Shown one piece after another: positions 35,718 to 45,646 of a stretch of 64,000 nucleotides of DNA. The notes below the pieces were generated by a model. The model was given only the letters and a program-made list of their open reading frames with translations. It made no database searches and was not told where the DNA came from. Origin of the DNA: an uncultured Altererythrobacter sp. (GTDB lineage: Bacteria; Pseudomonadota; Alphaproteobacteria; Sphingomonadales; Sphingomonadaceae); the NCBI GenBank assembly GCA_913056125.1, contig CAJXNC010000014.1, positions 1 to 64,000 on the forward strand. Reading direction: 5' to 3'. A program made the translations under genes and the position numbers. How positions within the stretch are numbered: the first letter of the stretch is position 1; each line of letters opens with the position of its first letter.

Positions 35718-36305
35718 ATGCGAAAGACAATTGCCCTCACCCTCGCCACCGCCGCGCTGATCGCTGGCGGTACCGCGCTCGCGCAGGACGCCCAGCGCCC
35801 GCAGCGTGTTGAGCGCCCAGCCGAAATGACCCGCGATGCGGTAGAACAGCGTGCCAATGCCGCGTTCGAACGTCTCGATGTCAACAAGGACGGTACGATC
35901 GATGCTGCCGATCGCGAAGCGCGCGTCGAGCAGGTCGCACGGACCCGTTTCGATGCCGCCGATGCAGATGGCGATGGCGCAATTTCCTACGACGAATTCG
36001 CCGCGCTGCGCGAGGTTCGCAAGGACCGACGCACAGACCGCCGTGCCACGCGTGTAGAGCGCCAGGCCGCTCGCGGCGAAGGCCTGCGTGGACCGGCAGC
36101 GCGCGGAGATCGCCGCGGCCCCGGCCGAGGTATTGCCCGCGCGATGATCGGACAGGACGGCAGTGTTTCGAAGGCCGACTTCATCGGCGACGCCTTGTCG
36201 CGCTTCGATGCCGCCGATGCCGATAGTGACGGCGTCGTCACCGTCGAAGAACGTCGCGGCGCCGCACGCGAAAACATTCGTGCAAGGCGCGGGCTTAGCG
36301 GCTAG
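35718..36305 (+). CDS. Exported EF-hand protein
   Basis: 195 residues from ATG 35718, which has AAGGAG at the right distance; ATG 35709 touches that site and is less likely. Signal peptide (MRKTIALTLATAALIAGGTALAQ). Three EF-hand-type loops are seen: DVNKDGTIDAAD, DADGDGAISYDE and DADSDGVVTVEE, plus a weaker GQDGSVSKADF. The remainder is Arg/Ala-rich. It would bind Ca2+ in the periplasm. It is followed 29 bases later by an OmpR-type regulator and an EnvZ-type kinase, so it may be part of, or a target of, a metal-sensing system. Confidence 0.85.
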   Translation: MRKTIALTLATAALIAGGTALAQDAQRPQRVERPAEMTRDAVEQRANAAFERLDVNKDGTIDAADREARVEQVARTRFDAADADGDGAISYDEFAALREVRKDRRTDRRATRVERQAARGEGLRGPAARGDRRGPGRGIARAMIGQDGSVSKADFIGDALSRFDAADADSDGVVTVEERRGAARENIRARRGLSG

Positions 36306-36334
36306 GCTGTTGTGAAATTGGGGGCATTTAACGG

Positions 36335-37071
<737 letters not shown>

Positions 37072-37072
<1 letters not shown>

Positions 37073-38454
37073 TGCGCCGCTTCCTGCCGAAGAGCCTGCT
37101 CGGGCAGATGCTGCTGTCCGTCGCGCTCGCGCTTCTGGTGGCGCAGGGCCTGTCGGGCCTTCTGCTGTTCCGCGCCGAGGAACGCCGCCGCGAGACCGGG
37201 CTGATCAACAACCTTGCCTTCCAGCTCGTGTCGGATCCGCGGATCGACTATCGCGCCGGCGATGGCGAGGACGGGAGGCCTAGCCGCACCCGCCGCCTGC
37301 GGATCGAACGTGCACTCACTTCTCCGCTCATGTCGGACGAAGTGTCCGACGATGACCGCGAGGAGCGTCTGCAGGAAGTGCTCACCGAACAGGGCGTCGA
37401 GATCGAGGAGCTGGTCGTGCTGGTGCGCCCCGTCGCACGCGATCCCTACATCAATGAAGGTGCGCAACGTCGCCCGCGCGAAGGCTGGGACCCCGAGGGC
37501 AGGGTCGTTCTCGCCGGCCTCAAGCGAGCGAGCGAGGACCAGTGGCTCGTCGCGCGTGTACCACTCGGCGGGCCGGAGCCGCGCAGCTATTCCGGCCTCA
37601 TCACCCAGACGCTGGTTCTATACTTCGTACTGGTCGGAGGCCTCGCCTTCCTGCTGCGGCGTATCACCAGGCCGCTTGCCGCGCTGACCGAGCGAATGGA
37701 ACGATTTGCCCAGACGCGCGAGGCCAGCGGCCAGCTCGAACCGACAGGCCCGTCCGACACGCGGCGCCTCATTGCCGCGCATAATGCGATGGAGGCACGC
37801 ATTGCCGCGCTGATCGATGAGAAGGACGTGATGCTGGGCGCCATCGGGCACGATCTCAAGACGCCGCTCGCTGCCTTGCGCGTGCGCATCGAATCGGTGG
37901 AAGACGATGCCGAACGCGATCGTATGGCGGCCACGATCGAGGACATTACCAGCTCGCTCGACGACATCCTCTCGCTCGCCCGCGTCGGTCGCCCGAGCGA
38001 CCCGCTCGAACGCACCGAACTGTCTGCACTAGTCGATTCGGTGGTCGAGGAATTCGAGGACATGGGCAAGGACGTGACGCTCGGCACCACAAACCGTGTC
38101 GCCATGCCGCTGCGCGCCACCTGGCTGCGCCGGGCATTGCGCAACCTCGTCAGCAATGCCGTGCGCTATGGTGAGCGAGCGCGGGTTTCGGTCACGCGCG
38201 AGGACGGTGATGCGGTTATCCGTATCGAAGATGACGGGCCCGGCATTCCCACGCAGGACCTTACCGCAATGCTCGAACCATTCACCCGTGGCGAAGCATC
38301 GCGCAACCGCGAAACAGGCGGTGCAGGTCTGGGCCTGACGCTGGCCCGCGCCATTGCCGAACAGCATGGCGGAACGCTGACCCTGTCCAATCGCAAGGAT
38401 GCATCCAACAAGGTCGAAGGCCTGATCGCGGAACTAAGGCTGCCGCTTAGCTAG
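37072..38454 (+). CDS. EnvZ-type sensor histidine kinase
   Basis: 460 residues from ATG 37072. Two membrane segments (about 10-30 and 180-200) frame a periplasmic domain rich in Arg and Asp/Glu. HAMP follows, then the H-box GHDLKTPLAALRVR (about 260), N-box RNLVSNAVRYG, and ATP sites DDGPG and GAGLGLTLA. It is co-translated with the response regulator. The acidic sensor domain and the EF-hand partner hint at divalent cations or envelope charge as signal; this is inference. Confidence 0.94.
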
Positions 38455-38489
38455 CCGGATCCCCGATCGTCGGAACTGGCGTGTGTGAG

Positions 38490-38543
38490 CGTCAGCGAAA
38501 ATCGTTGCTGACGAGAACCCGCGCGCAGCGTGCTTGATGCACG
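38490..38543. terminator. Two hairpins between convergent genes
   Basis: CGTCAGC/GCTGACG (38490-38513, 10-base loop) and CGTGC/GCACG (38529-38543, 5-base loop), both perfect, lie between the kinase stop (38454) and the end of the DUF853 gene (38605). No T-run follows the first; likely bidirectional transcript ends. Confidence 0.5.
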
Positions 38544-38604
38544 AGAGCACCGGAAGCGCAGCCGGCAGAGATTTGCAGCAAGCTCACGCGGGCCAGAACG
38601 GCGA

Positions 38605-40143
38605 TCAACGCATCAGGCCGCCAATTATATTGCGCACGAAGGCATTCGTGCCCGTTCGCACCGGGTCCGCGCTCGACCTTCGGCCCAGAGCCTTGGCCAC
38701 GCCAATCGAGACAAGCGAACCGACCGCGGCCTTGACGCCTGCCTTGCCTGCCTTGCCGAGATCGATACCCCACAGGCTGGTCGATTTGCGCTCGCGCTTG
38801 CGAACCTCTTCTTCGCCCTTTTCCTCGACCTCTTTCGCGGTCTCGGCGGCGTCCAGGACCTTCTGCGCCAGGATCTCTTCCGCACTGTGGCGGTCGACCA
38901 GTTCGTCATACTTGCCGTCGAACGGACTGACCGAGGAGATGATCGCACGCTCCTTCTTGCTTACCGGACCAAGGCGGCTGCGCGGCGGCTTGATCAGAGT
39001 GCGCTCGACAATGCTCGGCGCGCCATCTTCCATCAGCGTGGAGACCAGCGCCTCGCCCACGCGCAATTCTGTAATGGCGGTTTCGACATCGAGATCGGGA
39101 TTGATGCGGAAGGTTTCCGCCGCAGCCTTGATCGCGCGCTTGTCGCGCGGGGTGAAGGCGCGCAGCGCATGCTGCACCCGGTTGCCCAACTGGCCGGCCA
39201 CTTCCTCGGGGATGTCGATCGGGTTTTGTGTTACGAAGAACACGCCCACGCCTTTCGAACGGATCAGGCGAACGACCTGCTCGATCTTGTCTTCCAGCGC
39301 CTTGGGCGCATCGTCGAACAACAGGTGGGCCTCATCGAAGAAGAAGACCAGCTTGGGCTTTTCCGGATCGCCCACTTCGGGCAGGCTTTCGAACAATTCG
39401 GCGAGCAGCCAGAGCAGGAAGGTGGCGTAGAGCTTGGGGCTGCGCATGAGCTTGTCGGCGGCGAGCACGTTGACATAGCCACGCCCCTGCTCGTCCAGTT
39501 TCAGGAAATCGTCGATCTCCAGCGCCGGCTCGCCGAAGAACAGGTTCGCGCCCTGGCTTTCGAAGCTCAGCAATTGCCGTTGAATGGCGCCGACGCTGGC
39601 CTTGGAGACATTGCCGTAATTGCCCGAAAGCTCGCTGGCATTGTCCTGCGCCCAGGCGAGCACCGATTGTAGATCCTCGAAATCGAGCAGCAGAAGCCCT
39701 TCATCGTCGGCATGGCGGAAGATGATGTTGAGCACGCCTTCCTGCGTCTCGTTGAGGTCGAGCAGGCGAGCCAGCAGCAACGGGCCCATTTCGGAAACGG
39801 TGGTGCGGACTGGATGGCCCTGTTCGCCATAGAGATCCCAGAAGATGACCGGATTGTCCGAATAGGCATAATCATCCATGCCCAGTTCCTTCGCCCGGCC
39901 TTCCAGCTTGTCGGCATGCTTGAAAGTGGGCGAGCCCGGCATGGAAATGCCCGAGAGATCGCCCTTCACATCGGCAACGAAGACCGGCACGCCTTCAGCC
40001 GAAAAGCTCTCCGCCATGCCCTGCAAGGTCACCGTCTTGCCGGTGCCGGTAGCACCCGCGATCAATCCGTGGCGATTGGCCCGGCCAAGATTGAGCGCCT
40101 GCACATCGCCGTCGAGGTCCTTGCCGAGGAAAATTTCACCCAT
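38605..40143 (-). CDS. DUF853 family HerA-like ATPase
   Basis: 512 residues. Entry [12 protein letters not shown], Walker A GATGTGKT near residue 30, DVKGDLSG, Walker [13 protein letters not shown] near 230, and the sensor TQNPIDIP. The C-terminus is Lys/Glu-rich. DUF853 proteins are broadly conserved in proteobacteria; their role is not established beyond resemblance to HerA/VirB4-type translocating ATPases. It is divergent from pabB (104 bases between starts) and stands alone. Confidence 0.88.
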   Translation of the reverse strand: MGEIFLGKDLDGDVQALNLGRANRHGLIAGATGTGKTVTLQGMAESFSAEGVPVFVADVKGDLSGISMPGSPTFKHADKLEGRAKELGMDDYAYSDNPVIFWDLYGEQGHPVRTTVSEMGPLLLARLLDLNETQEGVLNIIFRHADDEGLLLLDFEDLQSVLAWAQDNASELSGNYGNVSKASVGAIQRQLLSFESQGANLFFGEPALEIDDFLKLDEQGRGYVNVLAADKLMRSPKLYATFLLWLLAELFESLPEVGDPEKPKLVFFFDEAHLLFDDAPKALEDKIEQVVRLIRSKGVGVFFVTQNPIDIPEEVAGQLGNRVQHALRAFTPRDKRAIKAAAETFRINPDLDVETAITELRVGEALVSTLMEDGAPSIVERTLIKPPRSRLGPVSKKERAIISSVSPFDGKYDELVDRHSAEEILAQKVLDAAETAKEVEEKGEEEVRKRERKSTSLWGIDLGKAGKAGVKAAVGSLVSIGVAKALGRRSSADPVRTGTNAFVRNIIGGLMR

Positions 40144-40246
40144 GTCGCGTCGCTATCCCTGTCAAATCCGTGCCGATTACCGTGGCGCAGGCCCCTATCG
40201 GCGGTCAAGCGATAGACATGAAGGGAATTCCGGCTAGAGCGGGCGG

Positions 40247-42058
40247 ATGGACGGTCACCAGCCCTTCATATTGCTCGACGATGCCCGTGCGGAAGGTGCA
40301 AGTGCGGCGCAATTGTTCGAAAATCCGCGCGAGATCTTCGTGGCGCATCGCCCCGGGGAAGTCGCCGCCGTGCTCGAAGCTGCAGAGGCAGCGCGGGTGG
40401 CAAGCGGCGGGACGCTGGCCGGCTACCTTGCCTATGAGGCAGGTCTGGCGCTCGAAGAGAGGCTCATGCCGCTGGCGGACGAACGCAGCGGCGCAGCCGG
40501 ACCGCTGGTCTGGTTCGGCCTGTTCGACGAGGTGCAGCACATCCCCTCTGCCGAGGTGCCTGCCTGGCTGGAAGAGCGTGGCGGGAGCGAGCGCGCCTCG
40601 ATCGGCCCGCTTGAACACCAGCTTTCGACCGGTGCCTATATCGCTGCTTTCGACCGCTTGCAGGAAGCGATCCGCGCTGGCGATATCTACCAGGCGAACC
40701 TGACCATGCCCCTGGCAGGTGCCGCCACGGGTAATCCGCTGGCGCTCTATCGAGAGATTCGTCCGGCCGCCAATGCCGGCTATGGCGGGGTGATCTTCGA
40801 CGGATCGCACTGGCTGCTCTCTTTCAGCCCGGAACTGTTCTTCACGCTGAGGGACCGCTCGGCCAAGGCCAAGCCGATGAAGGGCACGCGTCCGCGTGGC
40901 ACTTCGCCGGAAGAGGATGCGCAATTGCGCGCCGAACTGGACGCTTCGATCAAGGACAAGGCCGAGAATTTGATGATCGTGGACCTGCTGCGCAACGATC
41001 TCTCGCGCGTGTCCGACGCAGGCAGCGTGCAGGTAGATGACCCCTTCACGATCGAAACCTATCCCACGGTGCACACCATGGTCTCCACGATCCGCGCCGA
41101 ATTGCAGGAGGGCAAGGGCGCAATGGACGTGATCCGCGCGATTTTCCCCTGCGGCTCAATCACCGGAGCGCCCAAGATTCGCGCGATGGAACTGATCCAC
41201 GAAGTCGAGCGCGATGCGCGCGGTCCCTATTGCGGCGCTATCGGGCGCATCGGCACGGACGAGGACGGCAAGCTCGATGCTGCCTTCAACGTCGCGATCC
41301 GCACCGTTCGGCTGACTCCGGGCGAGAACCAGCGCCACAAGGTCGTGGTCGGCGTGGGCGGCGCAATCGTCGCCGACAGCAAGGGTATGAGCGAATGGCG
41401 CGAATGCCTGGTCAAGAGCAGTTTCCTGCGCCGCGAGGCATCGGGCGCGGACTTGATCGAAAGCATGCTTTTCGATCCCGAAAAGGGCATCGAGCTGCTT
41501 GAACTGCACCTCGAACGGATGAAGGCGAGCGCGGCGGAACTGGGCTTTGCCTTCGATCGACACGATACGCGCAACCGCATCCAGGCATTGTGCTTCGAAC
41601 TGGAGGAGGCGGCCAAACTGCGCATCCTTCTTTCGCGCGGTGGCGAAACCACCCTGCAGGCCGTGCCGCTGGGCGCGGGCGCGCTGCCCGATCCGGTGCG
41701 CTGCAAGGTCATGCCGCTGCCCGTGGTCACCGGGGACTGGCGCCTGCGCCACAAGACGACCGACCGCAGCTTCTACGATTTCGGCCGCTTGGCCGCGCAG
41801 CGCGAAGGCGCAGACGAAGTGTTATTCATACGCGATGACGGTTTGCTAACCGAAGCGAGCCACTCCAATATCTTCGTGGAAAGGGATGGCAAATTGCTCA
41901 CGCCCCCGGCCACGCTCGGGCTGCTGCCTGGCGTACAGCGCCGCCATTTGATCGAGGAAGGCCGCGCGGTAGAGGCGGAGCTGCGGATAGAGGATTTGGC
42001 GGACGGATTCCTGCTCGGAAACTCGGTCCGCGGACTGATGAAGGCGATACTCGCATGA
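40247..42058 (+). CDS. pabB: Aminodeoxychorismate synthase component I fused to aminodeoxychorismate lyase
   Basis: 603 residues, longer than PabB alone (about 450). Residues 1-370: chorismate-binding domain with KPMKGTRPRG, IVDLLRNDLSRV and GSITGAPK. Residues about 395-600: class IV aminotransferase fold (PabC) with HKTTDRSFYD, which carries the PLP lysine, SNIFVE and GLLPGV. The fusion would take chorismate to 4-aminobenzoate for folate, needing glutaminase PabA, which is not in the window, or free ammonia. The stop overlaps the next ATG (ATGA), so the aminotransferase is coupled. Confidence 0.92.
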   Translation: MDGHQPFILLDDARAEGASAAQLFENPREIFVAHRPGEVAAVLEAAEAARVASGGTLAGYLAYEAGLALEERLMPLADERSGAAGPLVWFGLFDEVQHIPSAEVPAWLEERGGSERASIGPLEHQLSTGAYIAAFDRLQEAIRAGDIYQANLTMPLAGAATGNPLALYREIRPAANAGYGGVIFDGSHWLLSFSPELFFTLRDRSAKAKPMKGTRPRGTSPEEDAQLRAELDASIKDKAENLMIVDLLRNDLSRVSDAGSVQVDDPFTIETYPTVHTMVSTIRAELQEGKGAMDVIRAIFPCGSITGAPKIRAMELIHEVERDARGPYCGAIGRIGTDEDGKLDAAFNVAIRTVRLTPGENQRHKVVVGVGGAIVADSKGMSEWRECLVKSSFLRREASGADLIESMLFDPEKGIELLELHLERMKASAAELGFAFDRHDTRNRIQALCFELEEAAKLRILLSRGGETTLQAVPLGAGALPDPVRCKVMPLPVVTGDWRLRHKTTDRSFYDFGRLAAQREGADEVLFIRDDGLLTEASHSNIFVERDGKLLTPPATLGLLPGVQRRHLIEEGRAVEAELRIEDLADGFLLGNSVRGLMKAILA

Positions 42059-43227
42059 CGGGACAATTGAGCCAGGCTTTGCAGCGGATCGAGGCTTCGC
42101 CGACCACGGCGATGACCGACCGTGCAACCGAACTGCGCGAACAGGGCAAGGACATCATCTCGCTTTCGGTGGGCGAGCCGGATTTCGCCACGCCTCGGCA
42201 TGTGATCGAAGCGGCCAAGGCCGCGCTCGATGCCGGCAAGACCAAATACACGCCGGTGACTGGCACGTTGGACCTGAAAAAGGCCGCCGCGCTGCACTTC
42301 GAGCGCGATCTCGGCATTGCCGCCGATCCGGCGAACATCATCATTTCCGCAGGCGGCAAGCAAGCGCTGTTCGAAGCCATTGTCGCCACTGTCAGCGAGG
42401 GCGACGAGGTGATCGTCCCTTCGCCCTGGTGGGTCTCCTATCCGCAAATGGTGCGCTTTGCCGGAGGCAGCGTGGTGCCGCTGCGCACCCATGCCAGCCG
42501 CAATTTCCGCTTCGATCCGGGCGAGCTCGCATCGCTGATTACGCCGCGTACCAACTGGGTCATGCTCAATTCGCCGGGCAATCCGACAGGCGCAGTCTAT
42601 CCTTCGGACATGCTGCTCGGCATTGGCGAGGTGCTGCGTCGCCATCCGCAGGTCATGGTGCTGTCTGACGATATCTACGCGCCGCTCAACTATACGGGCG
42701 AGCCCCATGAAAGCCTGGCCGCGCTCTGTCCCGACCTTGCCGACCGCATCTGCACCGTCTCGGGCGTTTCCAAGAGCCATGCGATGACGGGCTTCCGCAT
42801 CGGCGTGGCGCATGGGCCGAAATGGCTGATCGATGCCATGGGCAAGCTGCAGAGCAATTCTTCGGGGAATCCTTCTTCGGTCAGCCAGGCCGCTGCCGTG
42901 GCTGCATTCGAAGGCCCGCAGGACTTCCTGTGGCAATGGCGCGAGATCTTCCGCAAGCGCCGCGATCTCGTGGTCGAGGGGATCAACGCGATTGGCGGCC
43001 TGTCGACGCCCACGCCCGATGGCGCGTTCTACGTCTTCGTTGACGCCAGCGACTGGATGGACCGCTTCAAAACCGACAATGCGCTGGCACTGCACCTGCT
43101 CGAACATGGCGTGGCCGTGGTCGCCGCCAGTGCCTTTGGCGGCAAAGACGGGTTCCGCATCTCCTTCGCCACCGACGAGGTTACGCTGGAGAAGGCCATC
43201 GCCCGCATTGCCGGCGCCCTGTCATGA
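42055..43227 (+). CDS. PLP-dependent aminotransferase, aspartate aminotransferase type I-alpha/I-gamma
   Basis: 390 residues. SVGEPDFATP entry, NSPGNPTGAVY, and PLP lysine in VSGVSKSHAMTGFRIG. The family includes aspartate, alanine and aromatic aminotransferases; the sequence fits aspartate aminotransferase best but specificity is not proven. It overlaps pabB by 4 bases and is followed 10 bases later by the pseudouridine synthase gene, so pabBC, this gene, rluA-type and arfB form one plus-strand run. Confidence 0.88.
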   Translation: MTGQLSQALQRIEASPTTAMTDRATELREQGKDIISLSVGEPDFATPRHVIEAAKAALDAGKTKYTPVTGTLDLKKAAALHFERDLGIAADPANIIISAGGKQALFEAIVATVSEGDEVIVPSPWWVSYPQMVRFAGGSVVPLRTHASRNFRFDPGELASLITPRTNWVMLNSPGNPTGAVYPSDMLLGIGEVLRRHPQVMVLSDDIYAPLNYTGEPHESLAALCPDLADRICTVSGVSKSHAMTGFRIGVAHGPKWLIDAMGKLQSNSSGNPSSVSQAAAVAAFEGPQDFLWQWREIFRKRRDLVVEGINAIGGLSTPTPDGAFYVFVDASDWMDRFKTDNALALHLLEHGVAVVAASAFGGKDGFRISFATDEVTLEKAIARIAGALS

Positions 43228-43237
43228 GGGATTTCCC

Positions 43238-43897
43238 ATGAGCGAGATCCCGATCCTGTTCGAGGATGGCGAAGCGCTGGTGATCGACAAGCCGGGCGGC
43301 CTGCCGATCGAGACGCCGCGCAAGGGCGGGCCCAGCCTTGAAGACCAGATCGAAGACTTGAAGCTCGGCTTCCAGCGCGCGCCCGTACCCGCGCACCGGC
43401 TCGATACCGATACGTCGGGCTGCCTGTTACTGGCGCGCAATCCCAAGGCGCTGAAGCGCTTCAACCGCGCCTTCGAGGAAAAGCTGGTCGAAAAGACCTA
43501 TCTCGGCGTGCTCGCCGGCATTCCCGATGAGAAAGAAGGCATTGTCGCGCTTTCGCTGTCCAAGATCAGCAGTGCCGAAAAGGGCTGGCGCATGATCCCG
43601 GCGAAGAAGGGCAAGCCTTCGGTCACGCACTGGCGGGTCGTGGCCGAGAATGGCGGCAAGGCGCTGGTCGAGTTCAAGCCCGAGACCGGTCGTACGCACC
43701 AGATCCGCGTCCACGCCGCCAGCGGCATCGGCATCCCTCTGCTGGGCGATCCAGTCTATGGCTCAAGCGCAGGGGCTGCGCGCACCATGCTGCATGCCAG
43801 CGCCATTACCCTCCCGCGCGAAAACAAACCGCCGATCGAGGCGCAAGCGCCGTTTCCAGCCGATTTCACCGCGCTTGGATTCTCCGGGGCGTTCTGA
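43238..43897 (+). CDS. RluA family pseudouridine synthase
   Basis: 219 residues from ATG 43238. Catalytic Asp in HRLDTDTSG and the GRTHQIRVHAA block define RluA. No S4 domain, so it resembles the short members (RluA or TruC-type) that modify 23S rRNA and tRNA. Target uridine cannot be read. It lies between an aminotransferase and arfB, with 2 bases to the latter. Confidence 0.9.
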   Translation: MSEIPILFEDGEALVIDKPGGLPIETPRKGGPSLEDQIEDLKLGFQRAPVPAHRLDTDTSGCLLLARNPKALKRFNRAFEEKLVEKTYLGVLAGIPDEKEGIVALSLSKISSAEKGWRMIPAKKGKPSVTHWRVVAENGGKALVEFKPETGRTHQIRVHAASGIGIPLLGDPVYGSSAGAARTMLHASAITLPRENKPPIEAQAPFPADFTALGFSGAF

Positions 43898-43899
43898 TC

Positions 43900-44304
43900 G
43901 TGGGCCGCATCCTCGAGCGCGCGCAGGAAATCGCCGAGGAGAGCTTCATCGCCGCCTCCGGCCCGGGCGGGCAGAACGTCAACAAGGTGGCGACTGCGGT
44001 ACAACTGCGCGTCAATATCTACGCGCTCGGCCTGCCGCCGCAGATATTCCATCGGCTGAAGGACCTTGCCGGCAGCCGCCTCAACCAGGCGGGCGAGATC
44101 GTCATCGATGCGCGCAACCACCGCACGCAGGAGGCCAATCGGCGCGAGGCGCGCGAGCGGCTGGCCGAGCTGATCGACAAGGCCTGCAAGCCGCCGAAGA
44201 AGCGCGCCAAGAGCCGGGTAAACCGCATCAACAAGACCAAGCGGCTCGCCAACAAGAAGGAGCATGGCCAGAAGAAGGCCCTGCGCGGCAAGATCGACTG
44301 GTAA
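43900..44304 (+). CDS. arfB: Alternative ribosome-rescue peptidyl-tRNA hydrolase ArfB
   Basis: 134 residues, GTG start 2 bases after the previous stop. GGQ motif in SGPGGQNVNKV, as in release factors, and a basic C-terminal tail (KKRAKSRVNRINKTKR onward) that enters the empty mRNA channel. The protein frees peptide from ribosomes stalled at the end of non-stop mRNAs. The length matches the YaeJ family. Confidence 0.94.
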   Translation: MGRILERAQEIAEESFIAASGPGGQNVNKVATAVQLRVNIYALGLPPQIFHRLKDLAGSRLNQAGEIVIDARNHRTQEANRREARERLAELIDKACKPPKKRAKSRVNRINKTKRLANKKEHGQKKALRGKIDW

Positions 44305-44445
44305 CCCCCTCGTTTGTGACGCCCTTCAAATATTGACTTTCGGGTGATTCTCGCCCATTGGCGCCCGCTCTAGGGGCGGCGCCTGCGCGTCGCCTGTTGT
44401 TTTTCGGGCAGCAACTGCCCTCACAAGACCTTTGGGAATAACGAG

Positions 44446-44610
44446 ATGGCGAAGCCCGCAACCATCAAGATCCGTCTGAACTCGACCGAGTCGGGTCACT
44501 TCTACGTGACCAAGAAGAACCCGCGTAACCAGACCGAGAAGATGTCCTTCCGCAAGTACGATCCCGTCGTGAAGAAGCACGTCGAGTACAAGGAAGGCAA
44601 GATCAAGTAA
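44446..44610 (+). CDS. rpmG: 50S ribosomal protein L33
   Basis: 54 residues: [20 protein letters not shown] onward, the standard L33 sequence ending in EGKIK. The form without the four zinc-binding cysteines. It is missed by longer-ORF searches because of size. It has 141 bases of upstream spacer with TTGACT at 44334 as a possible -35, and is followed by a GC-rich hairpin. Confidence 0.97.
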   Translation: MAKPATIKIRLNSTESGHFYVTKKNPRNQTEKMSFRKYDPVVKKHVEYKEGKIK

Positions 44611-44638
44611 CTGAACGCTCGGATCGATCCGGGTTCAG
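44611..44638. terminator. Hairpin after rpmG
   Basis: CTGAAC and GTTCAG close a stem directly after the stop of rpmG, with the palindrome CGGATCGATCCG inside. No T-run; probable transcript end or processing hairpin. Confidence 0.45.
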
Positions 44639-44673
44639 TGACAGTTCAATGCTCCGTCGCTAGGAATGGGAGC

Positions 44674-45369
44674 ATGAACCTCTTGCATCGCATCACCGCC
44701 CTGAATCGTTTTTTGACCAGGCCGCTGGGCGCCGCTTTTGCCGGCGCCCTTGCCGTTTGTACGCCTCTTGCTCTCGTCCTGCCTACCGCGCCTGCCATGG
44801 CGCAACAGGGCGACCGTGCTACGCTCGACCGAGCGATCCGCGCGATGCGCGCCATCACCACCATGCAAGCGGATTTCACGCAGACCGACCGCAACGGCCA
44901 GGTCGTGTCGGGAAAGCTGACCTGGAAGAATCCCGGTAGAATCCGCTTCGAATATGGCGAGGATGCCGACCTGCTCGTTGTATCGAACGGCAGCGCCCTG
45001 ACCTTTGTCGACTACGACGTGCGGCAAGTTGAGCGCTATCCAATCGGCGATACGCCGCTTGGTGCGCTGCTCGATCCCGAAGCGAACCTCGCGCAATATG
45101 GACAGGTCCGACCAAGCAATGCCGCCAACGTGGTGAGCATTGCCGTGTCCGACCCGGACAAGCCCGAGTTTCCGGAAATCACGCTGATCTTCCTGGAAAA
45201 CCGCTCTGCTCCGGGCGGGCTGGAACTGGTCAGCTGGGTGGCGCTCGATTCGCAGAACATCCGCACCACCGTCCGGCTGCGCAATCACCGCTACGGGATG
45301 AACATTCCCAACAGCGCTTTCACCTTTCGCGATCCCCGACCCTCGGCTGCATCCCGTCGGCCCGGCTGA
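44674..45369 (+). CDS. lolA: Outer-membrane lipoprotein carrier protein LolA
   Basis: 231 residues from ATG 44674, with ribosome site AGGAATGGGAG. Long signal peptide ending near TAPAMA-QQ. The mature part matches LolA: ITTMQADFTQTDRNG, GKLTWKNPGRIRFEY, and later RNHRYGMNIPNSAFTFRDP. LolA ferries lipoproteins across the periplasm from LolCDE to LolB. The lipoproteins made by Lgt (11661) are its cargo. Confidence 0.92.
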   Translation: MNLLHRITALNRFLTRPLGAAFAGALAVCTPLALVLPTAPAMAQQGDRATLDRAIRAMRAITTMQADFTQTDRNGQVVSGKLTWKNPGRIRFEYGEDADLLVVSNGSALTFVDYDVRQVERYPIGDTPLGALLDPEANLAQYGQVRPSNAANVVSIAVSDPDKPEFPEITLIFLENRSAPGGLELVSWVALDSQNIRTTVRLRNHRYGMNIPNSAFTFRDPRPSAASRRPG

Positions 45370-45397
45370 ACGCTTCGCCGCCGAACGTTCGCCGGCT

Positions 45398-45412
45398 GCG
45401 ACAAATTGCGAC
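45398..45412 (+). promoter_or_regulatory. Tandem GCGACA box, copy 2
   Basis: Identical over 15 bases to 35561-35575. It lies 29 bases after the lolA stop and just before a CATATA-type -10 region (45420) and the probable small RNA. Confidence 0.5.
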
Positions 45413-45424
45413 TGCTCATTCATA

Positions 45425-45584
45425 TACCTGACAGGCTGGGTGGGGTAGAAATTCTCCTACAGCGACGCGAAGGATCGGGTTTCCCCCCTGTTGCCCATTC
45501 TTCCAGATGCGGAGCTGTAAAGCGTGACGAACGCTAAAACCGAACCCTCGTCCCATTTGCCCCCGGGACGGGGGTTCCTTTTTT
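45425..45584 (+). ncRNA. Probable small RNA between lolA and xthA
   Basis: 277 bases separate lolA from xthA. They hold a regulator box, an A/T-rich -10-like stretch near 45420, about 120 bases with an AGCGT-GACGA-ACGCT hairpin and pyrimidine-rich stretches (around 45480-45510), and a very strong terminator. No ORF longer than a few codons is seen. No match to 6S, 4.5S, tmRNA or RNase P was recognised. The 5' end is estimated. An alternative is a long lolA 3' UTR with a strong terminator. Confidence 0.45.
45542..45584 (+). terminator. Strong intrinsic terminator
   Basis: A 13-bp GC-rich stem (45542-45554 with 45565-45577, one G-U pair) followed by six Ts (45579-45584). The clearest rho-independent terminator in the window. 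Confidence 0.9.
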
Positions 45585-45646
45585 GGGTGGTGGGTGGCCG
45601 TCCTCATCACCTTGCTGATGCGGGTCTTCGCACCTAGAGACTTCCC

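Noticed and set aside
45425-45584. 6S RNA, 4.5S RNA or tmRNA as identity of the lolA-xthA RNA
   Set aside because: The conserved cores of these RNAs (for example the SRP GGAAGCAGC-type loop) are not present.
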